DNA of 64,000 nt from Pseudovibrio denitrificans JCM 12308 (GCF_001310815.1 NZ_BAZK01000005.1:62001-126000), one strand, 5' to 3'; positions 1 to 8,864 are shown, numbered from the stretch's first letter. The notes: a model not told the origin generated them from the letters alone. Numbers and translations are program-made.

Positions 1-1
1 A

Positions 2-439
2 GCTCCAATATTCTCCGAGCAGAACACCGCTTCAATGAATGTTGACGGGGTTCAACTTGTGTTTTCAGACGCGCTTGATGGTGGGGGTATAGATGTCACC
101 ACTGTGATTGGTGTGCTGAGTGAAACGGTTGGAACGCGAAACAGGCAGATCGAAGAGATCCTGCATCTTAATCTGGCTTGTCTCTCTCAATTCCGGTGTC
201 TGGCAAACCTTCGTAAGACGAGCGAAGGCGCAGAGGAACTGGTGCTTTCTGTGAGCTGTCGTGGTTACACGGATTTGGACAAGCTGACAGCGCTGGTGGA
301 AGAGTTGTTGTCGGTTGTGAGTCTTTATCAGCCGCTGGTTTCAGCAGATGCAGATGGGTATGCCAGCAATCCATTGTTGGGCGCGGGGCAGACGACGCTC
401 TCTGATGAGCTGGATGGCGCTATGGTGTTTCACCTTTAA
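2..439 (+). CDS. Unknown protein, 5' end cut by window edge
   Basis: The reading frame is open from the first bases of the window to the stop at 437-439, so the gene very probably begins outside. An in-frame ATG at 35 exists but has no convincing ribosome binding site. I do not recognise the family. The visible part (about 145 residues) is acidic, with no signal peptide and no membrane segment. It ends 54 bases before a T3SS chaperone gene on the same strand, so it probably belongs to the T3SS cluster. It could be the tail of a translocator, a regulator or a machine part; nothing in the sequence decides this. Confidence 0.5.
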   Translation, partial: APIFSEQNTASMNVDGVQLVFSDALDGGGIDVTTVIGVLSETVGTRNRQIEEILHLNLACLSQFRCLANLRKTSEGAEELVLSVSCRGYTDLDKLTALVEELLSVVSLYQPLVSADADGYASNPLLGAGQTTLSDELDGAMVFHL

Positions 440-493
440 GCTCGCCGATATCCTTCAAAACAAACTAATTTTAGAGCCGCAAAGAGGCACGTT

Positions 494-961
494 ATGACTG
501 AGCTTGTTCCAGAACTGGGCAAATCTCCAGAAGAAGACATTAAGGCAATTGCAAAGGGCGCGATTGGTCGGAGTTTGGGGCTGACAAAAGACGATATCAA
601 TCCGGGGCTGGTGATGGCCAAGGGATTGATGGATACAGGCCGGACAGAGAAGGCTCTTGAGATCTATACCGGACTGGTGTTGCTTGAGCCGATCAACGTT
701 GATGTTCAGCTTGGTCTGGCAAACTGCGCGGTGCAGCTGCAGCAGTACACGCTGGCAGTTCAGGCAGCCTCTGCTGCTATGGTGCTCGATCCGACCAATC
801 CGCGTCCATACTACTTCTCCGGTGTTGCCTGTCTTGCTCTCGGCCATATCACCGAGGCGAAAGAAGATCTGGAAGATACGCTGAAGTACGCTTTGGAACG
901 TAAGGATGCTGAGATCCATCAGGCGGCTCAAAAGCTGCTGTCTGGTTTGAACAACGCCTAG
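494..961 (+). CDS. SycD/LcrH-type TPR chaperone (class II T3SS chaperone)
   Basis: A 155-residue all-helical protein with three TPR-like repeats between about residues 38 and 140. Typical TPR positions are visible: ALEIYTGLVLLEP, then QYTLAVQAASAAMVLDPTNP. Length and repeat layout match the SycD/LcrH/IpgC chaperones, which hold the pore-forming translocators in the cytoplasm before secretion. An AGAGG ribosome site stands about 7 bases before the ATG. It is followed 48 bases later by a second TPR gene, and this part of the cluster likely handles translocator-type substrates. No hydrophobic translocator is visible in the window, so the partner may be encoded upstream. The family call is fairly sure; the substrate is inferred. 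Confidence 0.82.
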   Translation: MTELVPELGKSPEEDIKAIAKGAIGRSLGLTKDDINPGLVMAKGLMDTGRTEKALEIYTGLVLLEPINVDVQLGLANCAVQLQQYTLAVQAASAAMVLDPTNPRPYYFSGVACLALGHITEAKEDLEDTLKYALERKDAEIHQAAQKLLSGLNNA

Positions 962-1009
962 CGTTTTTGCGCTGATACTTTCATAAAAACCTGAGGCCGG
1001 GGACAAACG

Positions 1010-1594
1010 ATGTCACAAGCACCTGCTACACAAAATGCTCCGGCTTCTGACGAGCTGCCATCCGATGTTGAGATTGATCTTGATGCTGTCTTTCAGGGGC
1101 TTGGCGGCGGCGATGTGAGTGCACGTGCGGTGCTCGATGCGCTACGTTCAGGGCAGGGGCTTTCGGCCGTTCTCAATGCGGACGGTAAACTGGAGAAGGT
1201 GCTTTACCAGTTTGCGTATCAAGCCTTGCATTTGCAGCAGAAGGCTTCTGCTGAAGAGCAGTTCAAAGTGCTTTGCTTGCTCAACCCTAAGAATGCTGAG
1301 TACTGGCTGGGACTGGCTTTAAGCCATGCGAGTTGGCCACTGGGTGGTGATGAGGTTGAGACCTCGCTTCGTCAGGCAAAGCAGGTTGATGAGGCCAACC
1401 CCGCTGTTGCGCTTCGGTTGGCCGAGCATTGGTTGTGGTCCCGCAAGCTAGATGAGGCGACCTCCGAGTTGGTGCGCTTCTATAAGCTGATGAAGACGCG
1501 GCCACTGCCTAGCCTGATCGACTATTCCAAGCGCCTTGCCTACGCGCTGGAGGCGCAAAAGAAAGCTGCGGTGCGCGACAGCGATGCGTCATGA
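1010..1594 (+). CDS. TPR-like protein, probable second T3SS chaperone
   Basis: A 194-residue protein with an acidic N-terminal tail (about 45 residues) followed by helical repeats resembling TPRs (for example AEEQFKVLCLLNPKNAEYWL near residues 83-102). It resembles the SycD/LcrH class but is longer and more divergent. It sits directly behind a better-matching SycD-like gene, and its stop overlaps the start of the next gene (ATGA, 1591-1594), which suggests translational coupling. A second class II chaperone, or a TPR accessory protein of the T3SS, is the best reading. No signal peptide or membrane segment is visible. Confidence 0.6.
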   Translation: MSQAPATQNAPASDELPSDVEIDLDAVFQGLGGGDVSARAVLDALRSGQGLSAVLNADGKLEKVLYQFAYQALHLQQKASAEEQFKVLCLLNPKNAEYWLGLALSHASWPLGGDEVETSLRQAKQVDEANPAVALRLAEHWLWSRKLDEATSELVRFYKLMKTRPLPSLIDYSKRLAYALEAQKKAAVRDSDAS

Positions 1595-2268
1595 TCGCAA
1601 CCTCCGGATATCTACATCTGCCCTATGAGCTGGGTGAGGATGAGAACGGGATTGTTGAACTGACGGCTCCTGCGCAGGCAGAGAAGTACTCCAAGATTTC
1701 TGGCGATATCGGGATCCTGTATCGGGATCTGTCATTTACTGCGGGCTTGCTGAAATCTGCGCGCAGGATTGAGGCTGTGAAGCCGCGCGGTTCGGGCAGT
1801 ATGTCGGTTGAGCGGCAGTTGGCGCTGCAATATGGCACTGAGCTGGCGCGCACCAGAGTGCTGCCTAAAGATCATAGTTTTGAGTATTCACAGCGGGCCG
1901 TCCAGACGGTCAATCGATTGCGGGATGCTGAACACCTTTATCTGAAATACAGCGCGCAGTTTGATTTATCCCGTTGGTTTGCCTACGAAAAACCGAGCCT
2001 GACATTTTCGGATGAGACGCGGGTTGGCTTGGAGGCGTTTTCGGTTGGGTCTTCCTCTCCGACTGACCTTCATGAACTGATTGCCAAGATTGAGAACAGG
2101 TATCACCTGTTGCAACGTCTATACACGCAATTGCCAAGGCTGAGTGAGCACAAGCGGCGACCTGGTTATGCCTATGCTTTCATGTTGCTCACGGATGGTG
2201 TTTTGTCAGCTCTGAGAGCGGCGCTTGCGAAGCAGGATGCGACCACTGGAGATGATGGACCGGTTTGA
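1591..2268 (+). CDS. Unknown T3SS-cluster protein
   Basis: A 225-residue protein that I do not recognise. It is coupled to the upstream TPR gene through a 4-base ATGA overlap, so it is almost certainly a real gene in the same transcript. It is soluble in appearance, with no signal peptide and no membrane segment; the middle is charged and the C-terminal third looks helical. Candidates by context are a secreted substrate of the paired TPR chaperones, a chaperone partner or a regulator, but no motif supports any of these. It is followed by 235 bases without a gene. Confidence 0.6.
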   Translation: MIATSGYLHLPYELGEDENGIVELTAPAQAEKYSKISGDIGILYRDLSFTAGLLKSARRIEAVKPRGSGSMSVERQLALQYGTELARTRVLPKDHSFEYSQRAVQTVNRLRDAEHLYLKYSAQFDLSRWFAYEKPSLTFSDETRVGLEAFSVGSSSPTDLHELIAKIENRYHLLQRLYTQLPRLSEHKRRPGYAYAFMLLTDGVLSALRAALAKQDATTGDDGPV

Positions 2269-2503
2269 CCTGATCATCTAAGGGGAAGTTGTTCCTTTGA
2301 TCTGTTGTCGATCTTATTCTTTGTTTTGCATCAGTTGGATGCTGTAGGTGTTGTACGTTCAGCACACACATGACAGTAACGATTATTTCACTCCGTAATT
2401 ACCCCAATAATGTCCATTAGAGGGCAGGCTCTGTGTTTTAAGGCACAACATGACCGCTGGGTTATCTGCGACATATAGGTGGAGATAATTCAAGGAGTCT
2501 GAC
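2269..2503. other. Intergenic region with a probable promoter for the 2504 gene
   Basis: These 235 bases are more AT-rich than the flanking genes and hold no credible open frame. A new transcript for the coiled-coil protein probably starts here, because the preceding genes are tightly coupled and this gap is long. No clear -35/-10 pair or known T3SS activator box could be recognised by eye. An AAGGAG ribosome site lies just before the next ATG. Confidence 0.3.
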
Positions 2504-3499
2504 ATGACTGCAGTATCGTCGATTGGTTCTACACCTGTATCCAACGCATTAGATGGCAATATCCAGCTTGATCGTCCGGCGGCGGCCAAGAGTGTTGAAG
2601 CTATTCCGTCTGCCAGTCAGCTCCTTTCAGTTGGCGTTTCAGCAGCGTTTGGTTTGCAGCCACCGCCAGACACAGCAAACCTTGAGGTGCTTGTTGGTCA
2701 GGTTGTTGCACGCTTTGAAGAAATTCAGACTTCGTTGAAAGAGCAAAACCTGATTGGGCAATCTGAAAAGGTTCGCTCTGCGCGTACTGAACTGCTGCAA
2801 TCACTGGCGCTGCAGGAAGACATTGCTGCTGATATCGAGGCGCTGGACCTGCAGCAGCAGGAACAGGAAGGCCAGTTGTCTGATCTGCAAACCAGCCTTG
2901 CCTCCAAACAGGATGAGTTGGCGAACCTGCCAGCGACTGTGCCGAGTGATCCTGATGATCCAGACAGCGAGCTTATTAAGGATCCGAAAGAGGTTGCGCG
3001 TCTGAATGGTGAGATTGCGCAGATCAACACATCCATCGGTGAAGTGGAAACAGCGATTGCTGACACCGTTGCGCAGCTTGACGTGAAGCTGGAAGATCTC
3101 AGCGAGAGTGATGCTGTGCAGTCCTTGCTGCGCACTGCGCTTGAGGAGATGGCTGGTGCACCAAAGACTGGCGAGATGGATGAGAGTGGTCAATCTACTC
3201 TGGAAGGCGTTTTGACGGATGCAGCGACCAAGCTCAATGCAGCCAAGCCTGAGTTTGATCAGCGCCACACCATCATTGAAGAGCTGCGCAAAGAAGTGCG
3301 TGAGCTGGCTGATGAGCGCGTGAAAGACGAGAAGGCACTCATGACGCTTCTTGAAGCGGAATATGCGCTGCGTCTGGTCGGCTTTGTATCCAACTCCATC
3401 TCCAAGTCACTTTCTGTGGCAGAGCAGTCGGTAGGTGGGCAGGACACAACAGATACCACCGGAAGGGTTCAGCTGCTGTTGGATAACGGCCGCGTCTAA
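2504..3499 (+). CDS. Coiled-coil protein, candidate T3SS-secreted protein
   Basis: A 331-residue protein with a strong ribosome site (AAGGAG). The first 60 residues are Ser/Ala/Pro-rich and lack a Sec signal, as in many T3SS substrates. Residues about 70-145 and 165-210 are rich in Gln, Glu and Leu in heptad-like spacing and should form long coiled coils; they are separated by an acidic Asp/Pro-rich linker (PSDPDDPDSE). The C-terminal part (about 250-310) is again helical. There is no hydrophobic hairpin, so it is not an obvious SctE/SctB translocator. A needle-tip, translocator-like or ruler-like role is possible from length, coiled coils and position between chaperones and the secretin, but this is inference. 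Confidence 0.6.
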   Translation: MTAVSSIGSTPVSNALDGNIQLDRPAAAKSVEAIPSASQLLSVGVSAAFGLQPPPDTANLEVLVGQVVARFEEIQTSLKEQNLIGQSEKVRSARTELLQSLALQEDIAADIEALDLQQQEQEGQLSDLQTSLASKQDELANLPATVPSDPDDPDSELIKDPKEVARLNGEIAQINTSIGEVETAIADTVAQLDVKLEDLSESDAVQSLLRTALEEMAGAPKTGEMDESGQSTLEGVLTDAATKLNAAKPEFDQRHTIIEELRKEVRELADERVKDEKALMTLLEAEYALRLVGFVSNSISKSLSVAEQSVGGQDTTDTTGRVQLLLDNGRV

Positions 3500-3518
3500 C
3501 TTAATCGAAAAAAGTTCG

Positions 3519-3561
3519 GGCAGCACATGTGCGATTGCCCCGGGTTCGTTTAGCCCCGGGG
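3519..3561 (+). terminator. Two GC-rich hairpins between the coiled-coil gene and sctC
   Basis: The first possible stem pairs GGGCA with TGCCC around the palindrome GCACATGTGC. The second is CCCCGGG (3538-3544) with CCCGGGG (3555-3561) around a 10-base loop. No T-tract follows, so an ordinary rho-independent terminator is doubtful. It may instead attenuate or stabilise the mRNA between the two genes. Confidence 0.35.
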
Positions 3562-3599
3562 TTCGTGTTGGGCGCTTGTGCTGAACGCATAGGTTTGAA

Positions 3600-5873
3600 A
3601 TGATTGGTGCTAAACTAAGTTCAATGCTGCGCAAGACAGCAGGCGTATTTTCAATTTCCGTGATCCTGCTGGGCTGTACAACGACCCAGCCAGCTGATCA
3701 GGAATGGGAAGACACAGCTCCGCCAGCGGGGCTTACAGAACAGCTGCAATATTTCTTCTCAGAAGATAACCAGCGTGATGTTCATCTTGCCCTTTCAGGC
3801 CAACCGCGACTGGCATCTCACTCACGCGGCACTCTGGGTCGTTCGATCAACACCCGTTGGGTGAACAGTGAAAATGCGGCGCAGGGCAGACCGGGCACGG
3901 CGTTCTTCTTTAACGATGAAGAAGCCAAGGTTCTGCTGGCTGATGCTCGTCTTAACAGTGCCAACCGCCAGGAAATCCGAGTTGCTCAGGCCAGTGATGC
4001 CAAGGCAACCTCTGATGTGGTGCGCCTGAACTTCCGTGGTGAATCGCTGGAGTATTTCATTCAGCAGACGCTGGGTGGCATTCTTCAGGTCAACTACGTG
4101 ATAGATGAGCCTCTGGAAGGCACTGTTACTTTCCAGACAGAAAATCCTATCGCCAAAGACCAGATGTTGTCTTTGGTCCGCGTTCTGCTTGGGCGTAATG
4201 GTTACATCCTGAAGTTGATCGACCAGATCTTCCATATTGGTCGTCCTGAGACCATTCAGGCGATTGAGCAGTTTTCCGGTGTTGGTTCTGCTGGTGATCT
4301 GAAGCTGCGCATTTTGCCTGTCCGTTCTGCATCCTCTGATGATGCGGCGAAGGTTTTGCAGGCTATTCTGCCAGCTGGTGCCTCTGCTGTTGCTGTGGAA
4401 GGGTCCAACAAGATCGCTATTCGCGCTCGTCCGGAAGATATCGGAGCGGCTGAGGAGCTGGTGAACAGCCTTTACAATCGCGACAATGACAAGACGATCG
4501 TTTCCGTATTGCGTCTGCAGCAGAGCTCTGCGAGCCAGGTGGCGAAGCAGATTACCACTCTGTTCCAGCAGCTTTATCCTAATCAGCTGAACTCACCGCT
4601 GACGATCATTCCGCTGGAAACGCAGCAGTCATTGCTCGTCGCGGTGCAGAGCCGTGAGATGTTGCAGCGCGTGCGACGGATTACGAAAGAGGTCGACTAC
4701 AACCTGCTGGATACTCCGAAGGTTCGTATCATCACTCTGAAGTACCTGCCTGCAAATGAGATTGCGACACAGCTGACGCAGATCCTTGAAGGTGAGGGCG
4801 GTAGTGGTGTTGCAGCGCCACCAGTTGAGCAGCGTCAGCAGGCTTCTCGTGGGAATGGTTCTTCTGCACGCAAGTTCCCGGTTTCTGCAAATGGCGAGTT
4901 TGTCGGGCCAGCAGAGGATTCCATCAGCAACCGTTTCAGCAATGCAAACAAGCTGTTTGATGGTCTGACTGATGCTCCGAGCTCCCGTGTTGCAGTAGGC
5001 AGTAAAGTTGGCATCGTGGCCGACAGCCGTAACAATGCATTGCTGGTGAATTCAACCTATAAAGAGTTCAAGCATATCCGGGATGTGGTGCAGGCGCTTG
5101 ATCTGCCGCTGTCTCAGGTGGTGATTGAAGCGACTATTGCGGAAGTGAACATCAACGATAACCTGTCCTACGGTGTGCAGTGGTATCTGGCCAAAGGCAA
5201 CTTTGCAGGTGGCATTGGTGCTGTGGCCGATGGTGCGTCTCGTCCGACAAAGGCGGCTGGTGGCGCACTTTCTCTGAACACTGTTGGTGTTGATGTGGTG
5301 TTGAAGGCTCTGCAGAACATTACGAAGGTTAAGGTGATTTCTTCTCCTTACCTGACCGTTCTGGATGGTCGTAAGGCGCGTCTTGTGATTGGTGATCAGG
5401 TACCGTTTGCGTCCCGCAGTCAGTCTTCCAGCAATGATGGCAATGTGACTGTGACCAACGAAGTGGACGTGAAAGACACTGGTATTGTTTTGCAGGTTGA
5501 GCCGAACATTCGTTCCAACAACTCCGTTCTGCTACAGATCCAGCAGGAGGTGAGTAACGTAGTGCAGAACAAGACCGAAGAAGGGTCTCTGACACCAACG
5601 ATTGCGACGCGTACCATCAACTCGGATATCGTTGTTGAATCTGGCCGTACCATTTTGCTGGGTGGCCTCATTCAGGAGCGTAAAGAGAATGGTGAGTCTG
5701 GTGTGCCGATCCTGCGCAAGATCCCTGTGTTTGGTGAGTTGTTCAAAGAGAACACCACAAACGACACACGGCGGACGGAACTGCTGGTGATGATCACACC
5801 GCGTGTTGTTCGCAAGCAGTCTGAGCTGCAGAACATTACGCAGAAACTGCGCCGCGAGCTTTCAGCTTTCTAA
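3600..5873 (+). CDS. sctC: T3SS outer-membrane secretin SctC, lipoprotein form
   Basis: A 757-residue secretin that forms the outer-membrane ring of the injectisome. The N-terminus is a lipoprotein signal with lipobox LLGC and Cys26 as the lipidation site. Periplasmic domains follow: an N0-like domain (about 140-210) and ring-building repeats near 238-292, 299-360 and 376-480 interrupted by a Gly/Ser/Gln-rich linker. The C-terminal pore domain ends with the secretin signature region near residue 701 (VPILRKIPVFGELF). Four periplasmic domains and a lipobox recall GspD of type II secretion more than the shorter YscC/HrcC type. Its placement within T3SS genes supports SctC; it has its own leader region and terminator, so it may be a single transcript. 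Confidence 0.9.
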   Translation: MIGAKLSSMLRKTAGVFSISVILLGCTTTQPADQEWEDTAPPAGLTEQLQYFFSEDNQRDVHLALSGQPRLASHSRGTLGRSINTRWVNSENAAQGRPGTAFFFNDEEAKVLLADARLNSANRQEIRVAQASDAKATSDVVRLNFRGESLEYFIQQTLGGILQVNYVIDEPLEGTVTFQTENPIAKDQMLSLVRVLLGRNGYILKLIDQIFHIGRPETIQAIEQFSGVGSAGDLKLRILPVRSASSDDAAKVLQAILPAGASAVAVEGSNKIAIRARPEDIGAAEELVNSLYNRDNDKTIVSVLRLQQSSASQVAKQITTLFQQLYPNQLNSPLTIIPLETQQSLLVAVQSREMLQRVRRITKEVDYNLLDTPKVRIITLKYLPANEIATQLTQILEGEGGSGVAAPPVEQRQQASRGNGSSARKFPVSANGEFVGPAEDSISNRFSNANKLFDGLTDAPSSRVAVGSKVGIVADSRNNALLVNSTYKEFKHIRDVVQALDLPLSQVVIEATIAEVNINDNLSYGVQWYLAKGNFAGGIGAVADGASRPTKAAGGALSLNTVGVDVVLKALQNITKVKVISSPYLTVLDGRKARLVIGDQVPFASRSQSSSNDGNVTVTNEVDVKDTGIVLQVEPNIRSNNSVLLQIQQEVSNVVQNKTEEGSLTPTIATRTINSDIVVESGRTILLGGLIQERKENGESGVPILRKIPVFGELFKENTTNDTRRTELLVMITPRVVRKQSELQNITQKLRRELSAF

Positions 5874-5896
5874 GGTTAGCAACAGCTGCAACACCT

Positions 5897-5937
5897 ATCC
5901 CCCGGAGTGCTTCTGCGTTCTGGGGGATTTCTTTTTT
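5897..5937 (+). terminator. Rho-independent terminator after sctC
   Basis: A 7-base perfect stem, ATCCCCC (5897-5903) with GGGGGAT (5922-5928), is followed at once by TTCTTTTTT. This is a clear intrinsic terminator 23 bases after the sctC stop. Confidence 0.85.
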
Positions 5938-6115
5938 AAGTTGCAGACAGGTGAGGGAAATTCATTTTCCGGCGCTTGTAAGTGCTTCCATAACCGGCGG
6001 AAAAATAAATGCTAATTGCGATTGTATCTTATTCAAACTGTATCGTTTGACACTTTAGGTTGCTCCGCTTTCTGGCAATGTCATGGCTAAGAAAGTAAGG
6101 AAGCGGAGTCCCATC

Positions 6116-6574
6116 ATGCTCGAGAAATTGCTCAGTGATGCATGTCAGATATTAGGTGTTGAGCCAAAAGAAGATGAACAGGATCAATCTATTCGTATTG
6201 TTGATCTGGATGCTTTTTCTCTGAAATTCAAACTCGTACCGGACAGTGATCGCATCTGCGTTTCTGCCTGTCTGTGTGAGCTGACGCCGGTTCAACGAGA
6301 CCGTATTCTTGAGCTTGTTCTCGTCTATAACACTCAAAGCTTTCAGTCCGGCGGGATGCGTCTGGTTCTCATCGAAAATGATGCTCTTGTGATGCACAAC
6401 GATCTGCGTGCTGTAGCCTGGGATGCTGAAAAGCTGGCCAAGTTTGTGCTGGCGTTTGCTGATGTCTCCGCCGGTTGGCTGAAGATCGTGCGTGAGATGG
6501 GTGCTCAGGCTGAAGCCTCATCTGATGACCTGACGCAGGATACATTTGAACCTGCCACACTGATCAGCCTTTAA
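6116..6574 (+). CDS. CesT/SycE-type class I T3SS chaperone
   Basis: A 152-residue acidic protein with the alpha-beta pattern of class I effector chaperones (CesT/Tir chaperone fold): a first helix (MLEKLLSDACQILGV), beta strands through about residue 60, and a C-terminal helical part. An earlier ATG at 6083 is in frame, but GCGGAG lies 7 bases before the ATG at 6116, so I chose 6116. Such chaperones bind the N-terminal region of one or a few effectors in the cytoplasm. The next gene (6688) is an effector-like gene, the usual position of the partner. The fold assignment is by pattern only. Confidence 0.7.
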   Translation: MLEKLLSDACQILGVEPKEDEQDQSIRIVDLDAFSLKFKLVPDSDRICVSACLCELTPVQRDRILELVLVYNTQSFQSGGMRLVLIENDALVMHNDLRAVAWDAEKLAKFVLAFADVSAGWLKIVREMGAQAEASSDDLTQDTFEPATLISL

Positions 6575-6580
6575 GCGTGT

Positions 6581-6614
6581 CGGCCCATCCCCATCGGGCC
6601 GCAATTTCCTTTTT
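6581..6614 (+). terminator. Probable intrinsic terminator after the chaperone gene
   Basis: CGGCCC (6581-6586) pairs with GGGCCG (6596-6601); a pyrimidine-rich tail ending in TTTTT follows a few bases later. Partial termination would uncouple the chaperone from the effector gene. Confidence 0.5.
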
Positions 6615-6687
6615 AAAACATAAGGCAACGCCATTCATCTGATGCCGAGGAGGGTCAGAGGCGATTGCCTGTACCGGGCGGGCCACC

Positions 6688-7856
6688 ATGACAGAAATTC
6701 TCTTTTCTCAAAATGATCGTTACACCAACGTTATTGCGCGTCTTGAAGCTGCGATTTCCGGCAAATCGGTTCAGGATGCGCGGGTGAGCCTGACCAAGAG
6801 CGCCAGCAAAAATGGTGAGGTGCTCTACAAGGCGACTGTGTCTCAGGACAATAAAGATGGCTTGAGTGAAAAGGTGCTTGGCCTTTGTCGTGCGGTGACG
6901 CGGCACACTCGCTTTTTGCAGAACAAGGCAGAAAGGCCTGAGCAGAAGGTCTCCAACTGGAATGTGTTCTATCAGTTGCTCCGGAATGAAGCGGCGCAGA
7001 GCTTTATGAGCATGCACGCGAGCAGCGGCAGGATCGATTTGAGGAGGCTATCAGTTATATTTCTCAGTTTGTCTATGAGGAAGAAAAGAGCGATCCAAGA
7101 GGTCTGAAGTTTTCTTCTTTGAGGAACCTGAGTTCTTACCTCAAAGGCCAGAGCTCTGTTGTGTCCTTGCCGCCTTCAATCAAAGAGGAGCCGAAGGCAA
7201 CCGTTGGTGTTTCCAGTGCGTTGTTGATGTCATCTCTGGGTTTTCAGCTCGCCGGGGACCAGATGCGGTATGTCAGCGATGACAATTTCCGCTTTGCGTA
7301 TGCCGGCGTGGGTAAGCGGGATCTGGATGATTATCTGGATACACGTCCTTCGCTGGACGACACTGTGCAACCAACTGGCGATCAGGGCCATGGTGAAGAG
7401 GTTCATCCGATGGATGGAACTCAACCTGAAATACCGCATGAAGAGCAGCCGACTTATGAGGCTGTCTTTAACAGCATGAATGAAGCTGCTGCATCTGAAC
7501 TCTCCCTTCAGCAATCCCGTGACCTTCTTGATGAGAAAGGCGAGGTCGAGACGGGTGGTCCTGATGAGGATGAGGCTGTGCGGGATAAAGCCTATAGCCG
7601 CGATAAGCTGAAAACCAAAGCTGCCAAGATCACTCCACTTGGAGAGGAGAGTGATCCTGCAAGCGAAGGTGGGATGGAAGTGCAGGTTGAGGATCCGTTT
7701 GCTGGTGCTGAAGAGGATGCTCTGGAGCGTCAGAGCGAGGAAGAAAAACGTGCTGAGCGCCGGGTAAAAGTGCACGCTTTTGACCGGGCATATCAAAGCA
7801 AAAATGCGCATGCGGTTCGCACTGTGAGCAGCTCACAAACCGCACCTACTCAATAA
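6688..7856 (+). pseudogene. Effector-like protein, paralogue of the 8865 gene, frame broken near 7000
   Basis: The first part (6688 to about 7000) runs in one frame to a stop at 7107; the continuation to 7856 is in another frame and fits as the same protein if one base is restored around 6991-7003. The rebuilt product is about 389 residues. Its N-terminal 150 residues match the protein at 8865-9959, including KVSNWNVFYQLLRNE here against KLNNWPVFTQLAKNE there, and DPRGLKFSSLRNL against DNDVRFGALKELG across the break. The C-terminal half is acidic and disordered-looking, with tyrosine sites FAYAGV, DDYLDT and QPTYEAV. It follows a class I chaperone gene. It is likely a T3SS effector; the break may be a sequencing error. 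Confidence 0.7.
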
Positions 7857-7881
7857 TAAAAAACAACTGGAATGATGCTTT

Positions 7882-8616
7882 ATGATTGACCTTGTTCTTC
7901 CATCAAGGCCAACACTGGACGACCTGCTAAGTGGACTTCTCAGCAGTGAGTTGAATCTGAAAATCAAGAAGTCCGATCTGCTTATCCCACCGCTGAAGAA
8001 GGCACGTGCCCGCAGTGAGGATGAGCTTGTCTTTCAAACCAAGCTGGTGAAGCCACGTGCTTTCAGCTGGTTTACTCCGCTTTGGAAGCTTGGGCTTAAA
8101 GGCGCATTCGTGACCCGCAAAATTGAAGCGCTTGAGCAGCAAAAGCTTGATCTGGAAGATGCTGGTAGCTGGTTCGATTTTGTGGTTTTGATTGAAAACC
8201 AGATCAAAGCGCATGACTGTGACGTTGTGGAGTACAGGGAGCTGATCCTCAAAGAGCTGTTTGGTGAAGGAGATCCATCAGATGTGCCTTTGAGTTTTGG
8301 TGAACTGACGCGCATCAATGACATTGTCAAAGATGTGCTGCCTCCTGCGCCGGTCTTTTCCATTGCCACGAAGATGTTTGATGTTGCGGAAGAGACGATC
8401 GAGTTAGGGCTCATTTATCTGGCCCGGACCAGTGGCTGTGTTCAAGACGAGACTGCGGAAGAGGTTCTGGCAGAGATCATGCTCAAAGCGTTCGGGTCGG
8501 CAGATCGAGCGAGTATCTCGGCTTCCAATGATCAGATGCGAAGCTTCAAAGAGCAAATGAAAGCCTGGGATGAGTTGGAGATGCGGGCGATTGCTCGTCA
8601 GATGGCGGTTGCTTAG
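7882..8616 (+). CDS. Unknown T3SS-cluster protein between the two effector-like genes
   Basis: A 244-residue soluble protein that I do not recognise. It begins 26 bases after the first effector-like gene and is followed by a strong terminator, so it is probably co-transcribed with that gene. The sequence is mainly helical, with a basic N-terminal 45 residues, a Trp-containing segment (FSWFTPLWKLG near 56-66) and a C-terminal helix. No signal peptide or membrane segment is visible. Gatekeeper (SctW-like), chaperone or effector are all possible from position; no motif decides. Confidence 0.6.
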   Translation: MIDLVLPSRPTLDDLLSGLLSSELNLKIKKSDLLIPPLKKARARSEDELVFQTKLVKPRAFSWFTPLWKLGLKGAFVTRKIEALEQQKLDLEDAGSWFDFVVLIENQIKAHDCDVVEYRELILKELFGEGDPSDVPLSFGELTRINDIVKDVLPPAPVFSIATKMFDVAEETIELGLIYLARTSGCVQDETAEEVLAEIMLKAFGSADRASISASNDQMRSFKEQMKAWDELEMRAIARQMAVA

Positions 8617-8645
8617 ATCTTGAGCGGAAATCATGCTGTGTCAGC

Positions 8646-8675
8646 AAGGCCGGTTCTGAACGGACCGGCCTTTGT
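8646..8675 (+). terminator. Strong rho-independent terminator
   Basis: A perfect 9-base stem, AAGGCCGGT (8646-8654) with ACCGGCCTT (8664-8672), is followed by a short T-tract. It closes the transcript that holds the 6688 and 7882 genes. Confidence 0.8.
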
Positions 8676-8708
8676 GCTGTTTGATACCTGACCTTAAGTC
8701 ATTGAGAT

Positions 8709-8746
8709 CACGAAGAATAACCAATTCGTGTTTTGCCGCTTTTTTT
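8709..8746 (+). terminator. Second terminator-like hairpin
   Basis: CACGAA (8709-8714) pairs with TTCGTG (8725-8730), followed by TTTTGCCGCTTTTTTT. It lies only about 35 bases after the first terminator and may be a back-up terminator, insulating the next effector gene from read-through. Confidence 0.5.
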
Positions 8747-8864
8747 GAAAGAATTTCCTCTGCCTGTAACCAACGGCACTCACCTCATCGCCTTAAGCGT
8801 GCATTCTAAACTCAAGAGATATCAAATCACTAGCCGTTTGAGGCTAAAGGAATGCGAGGCAATC

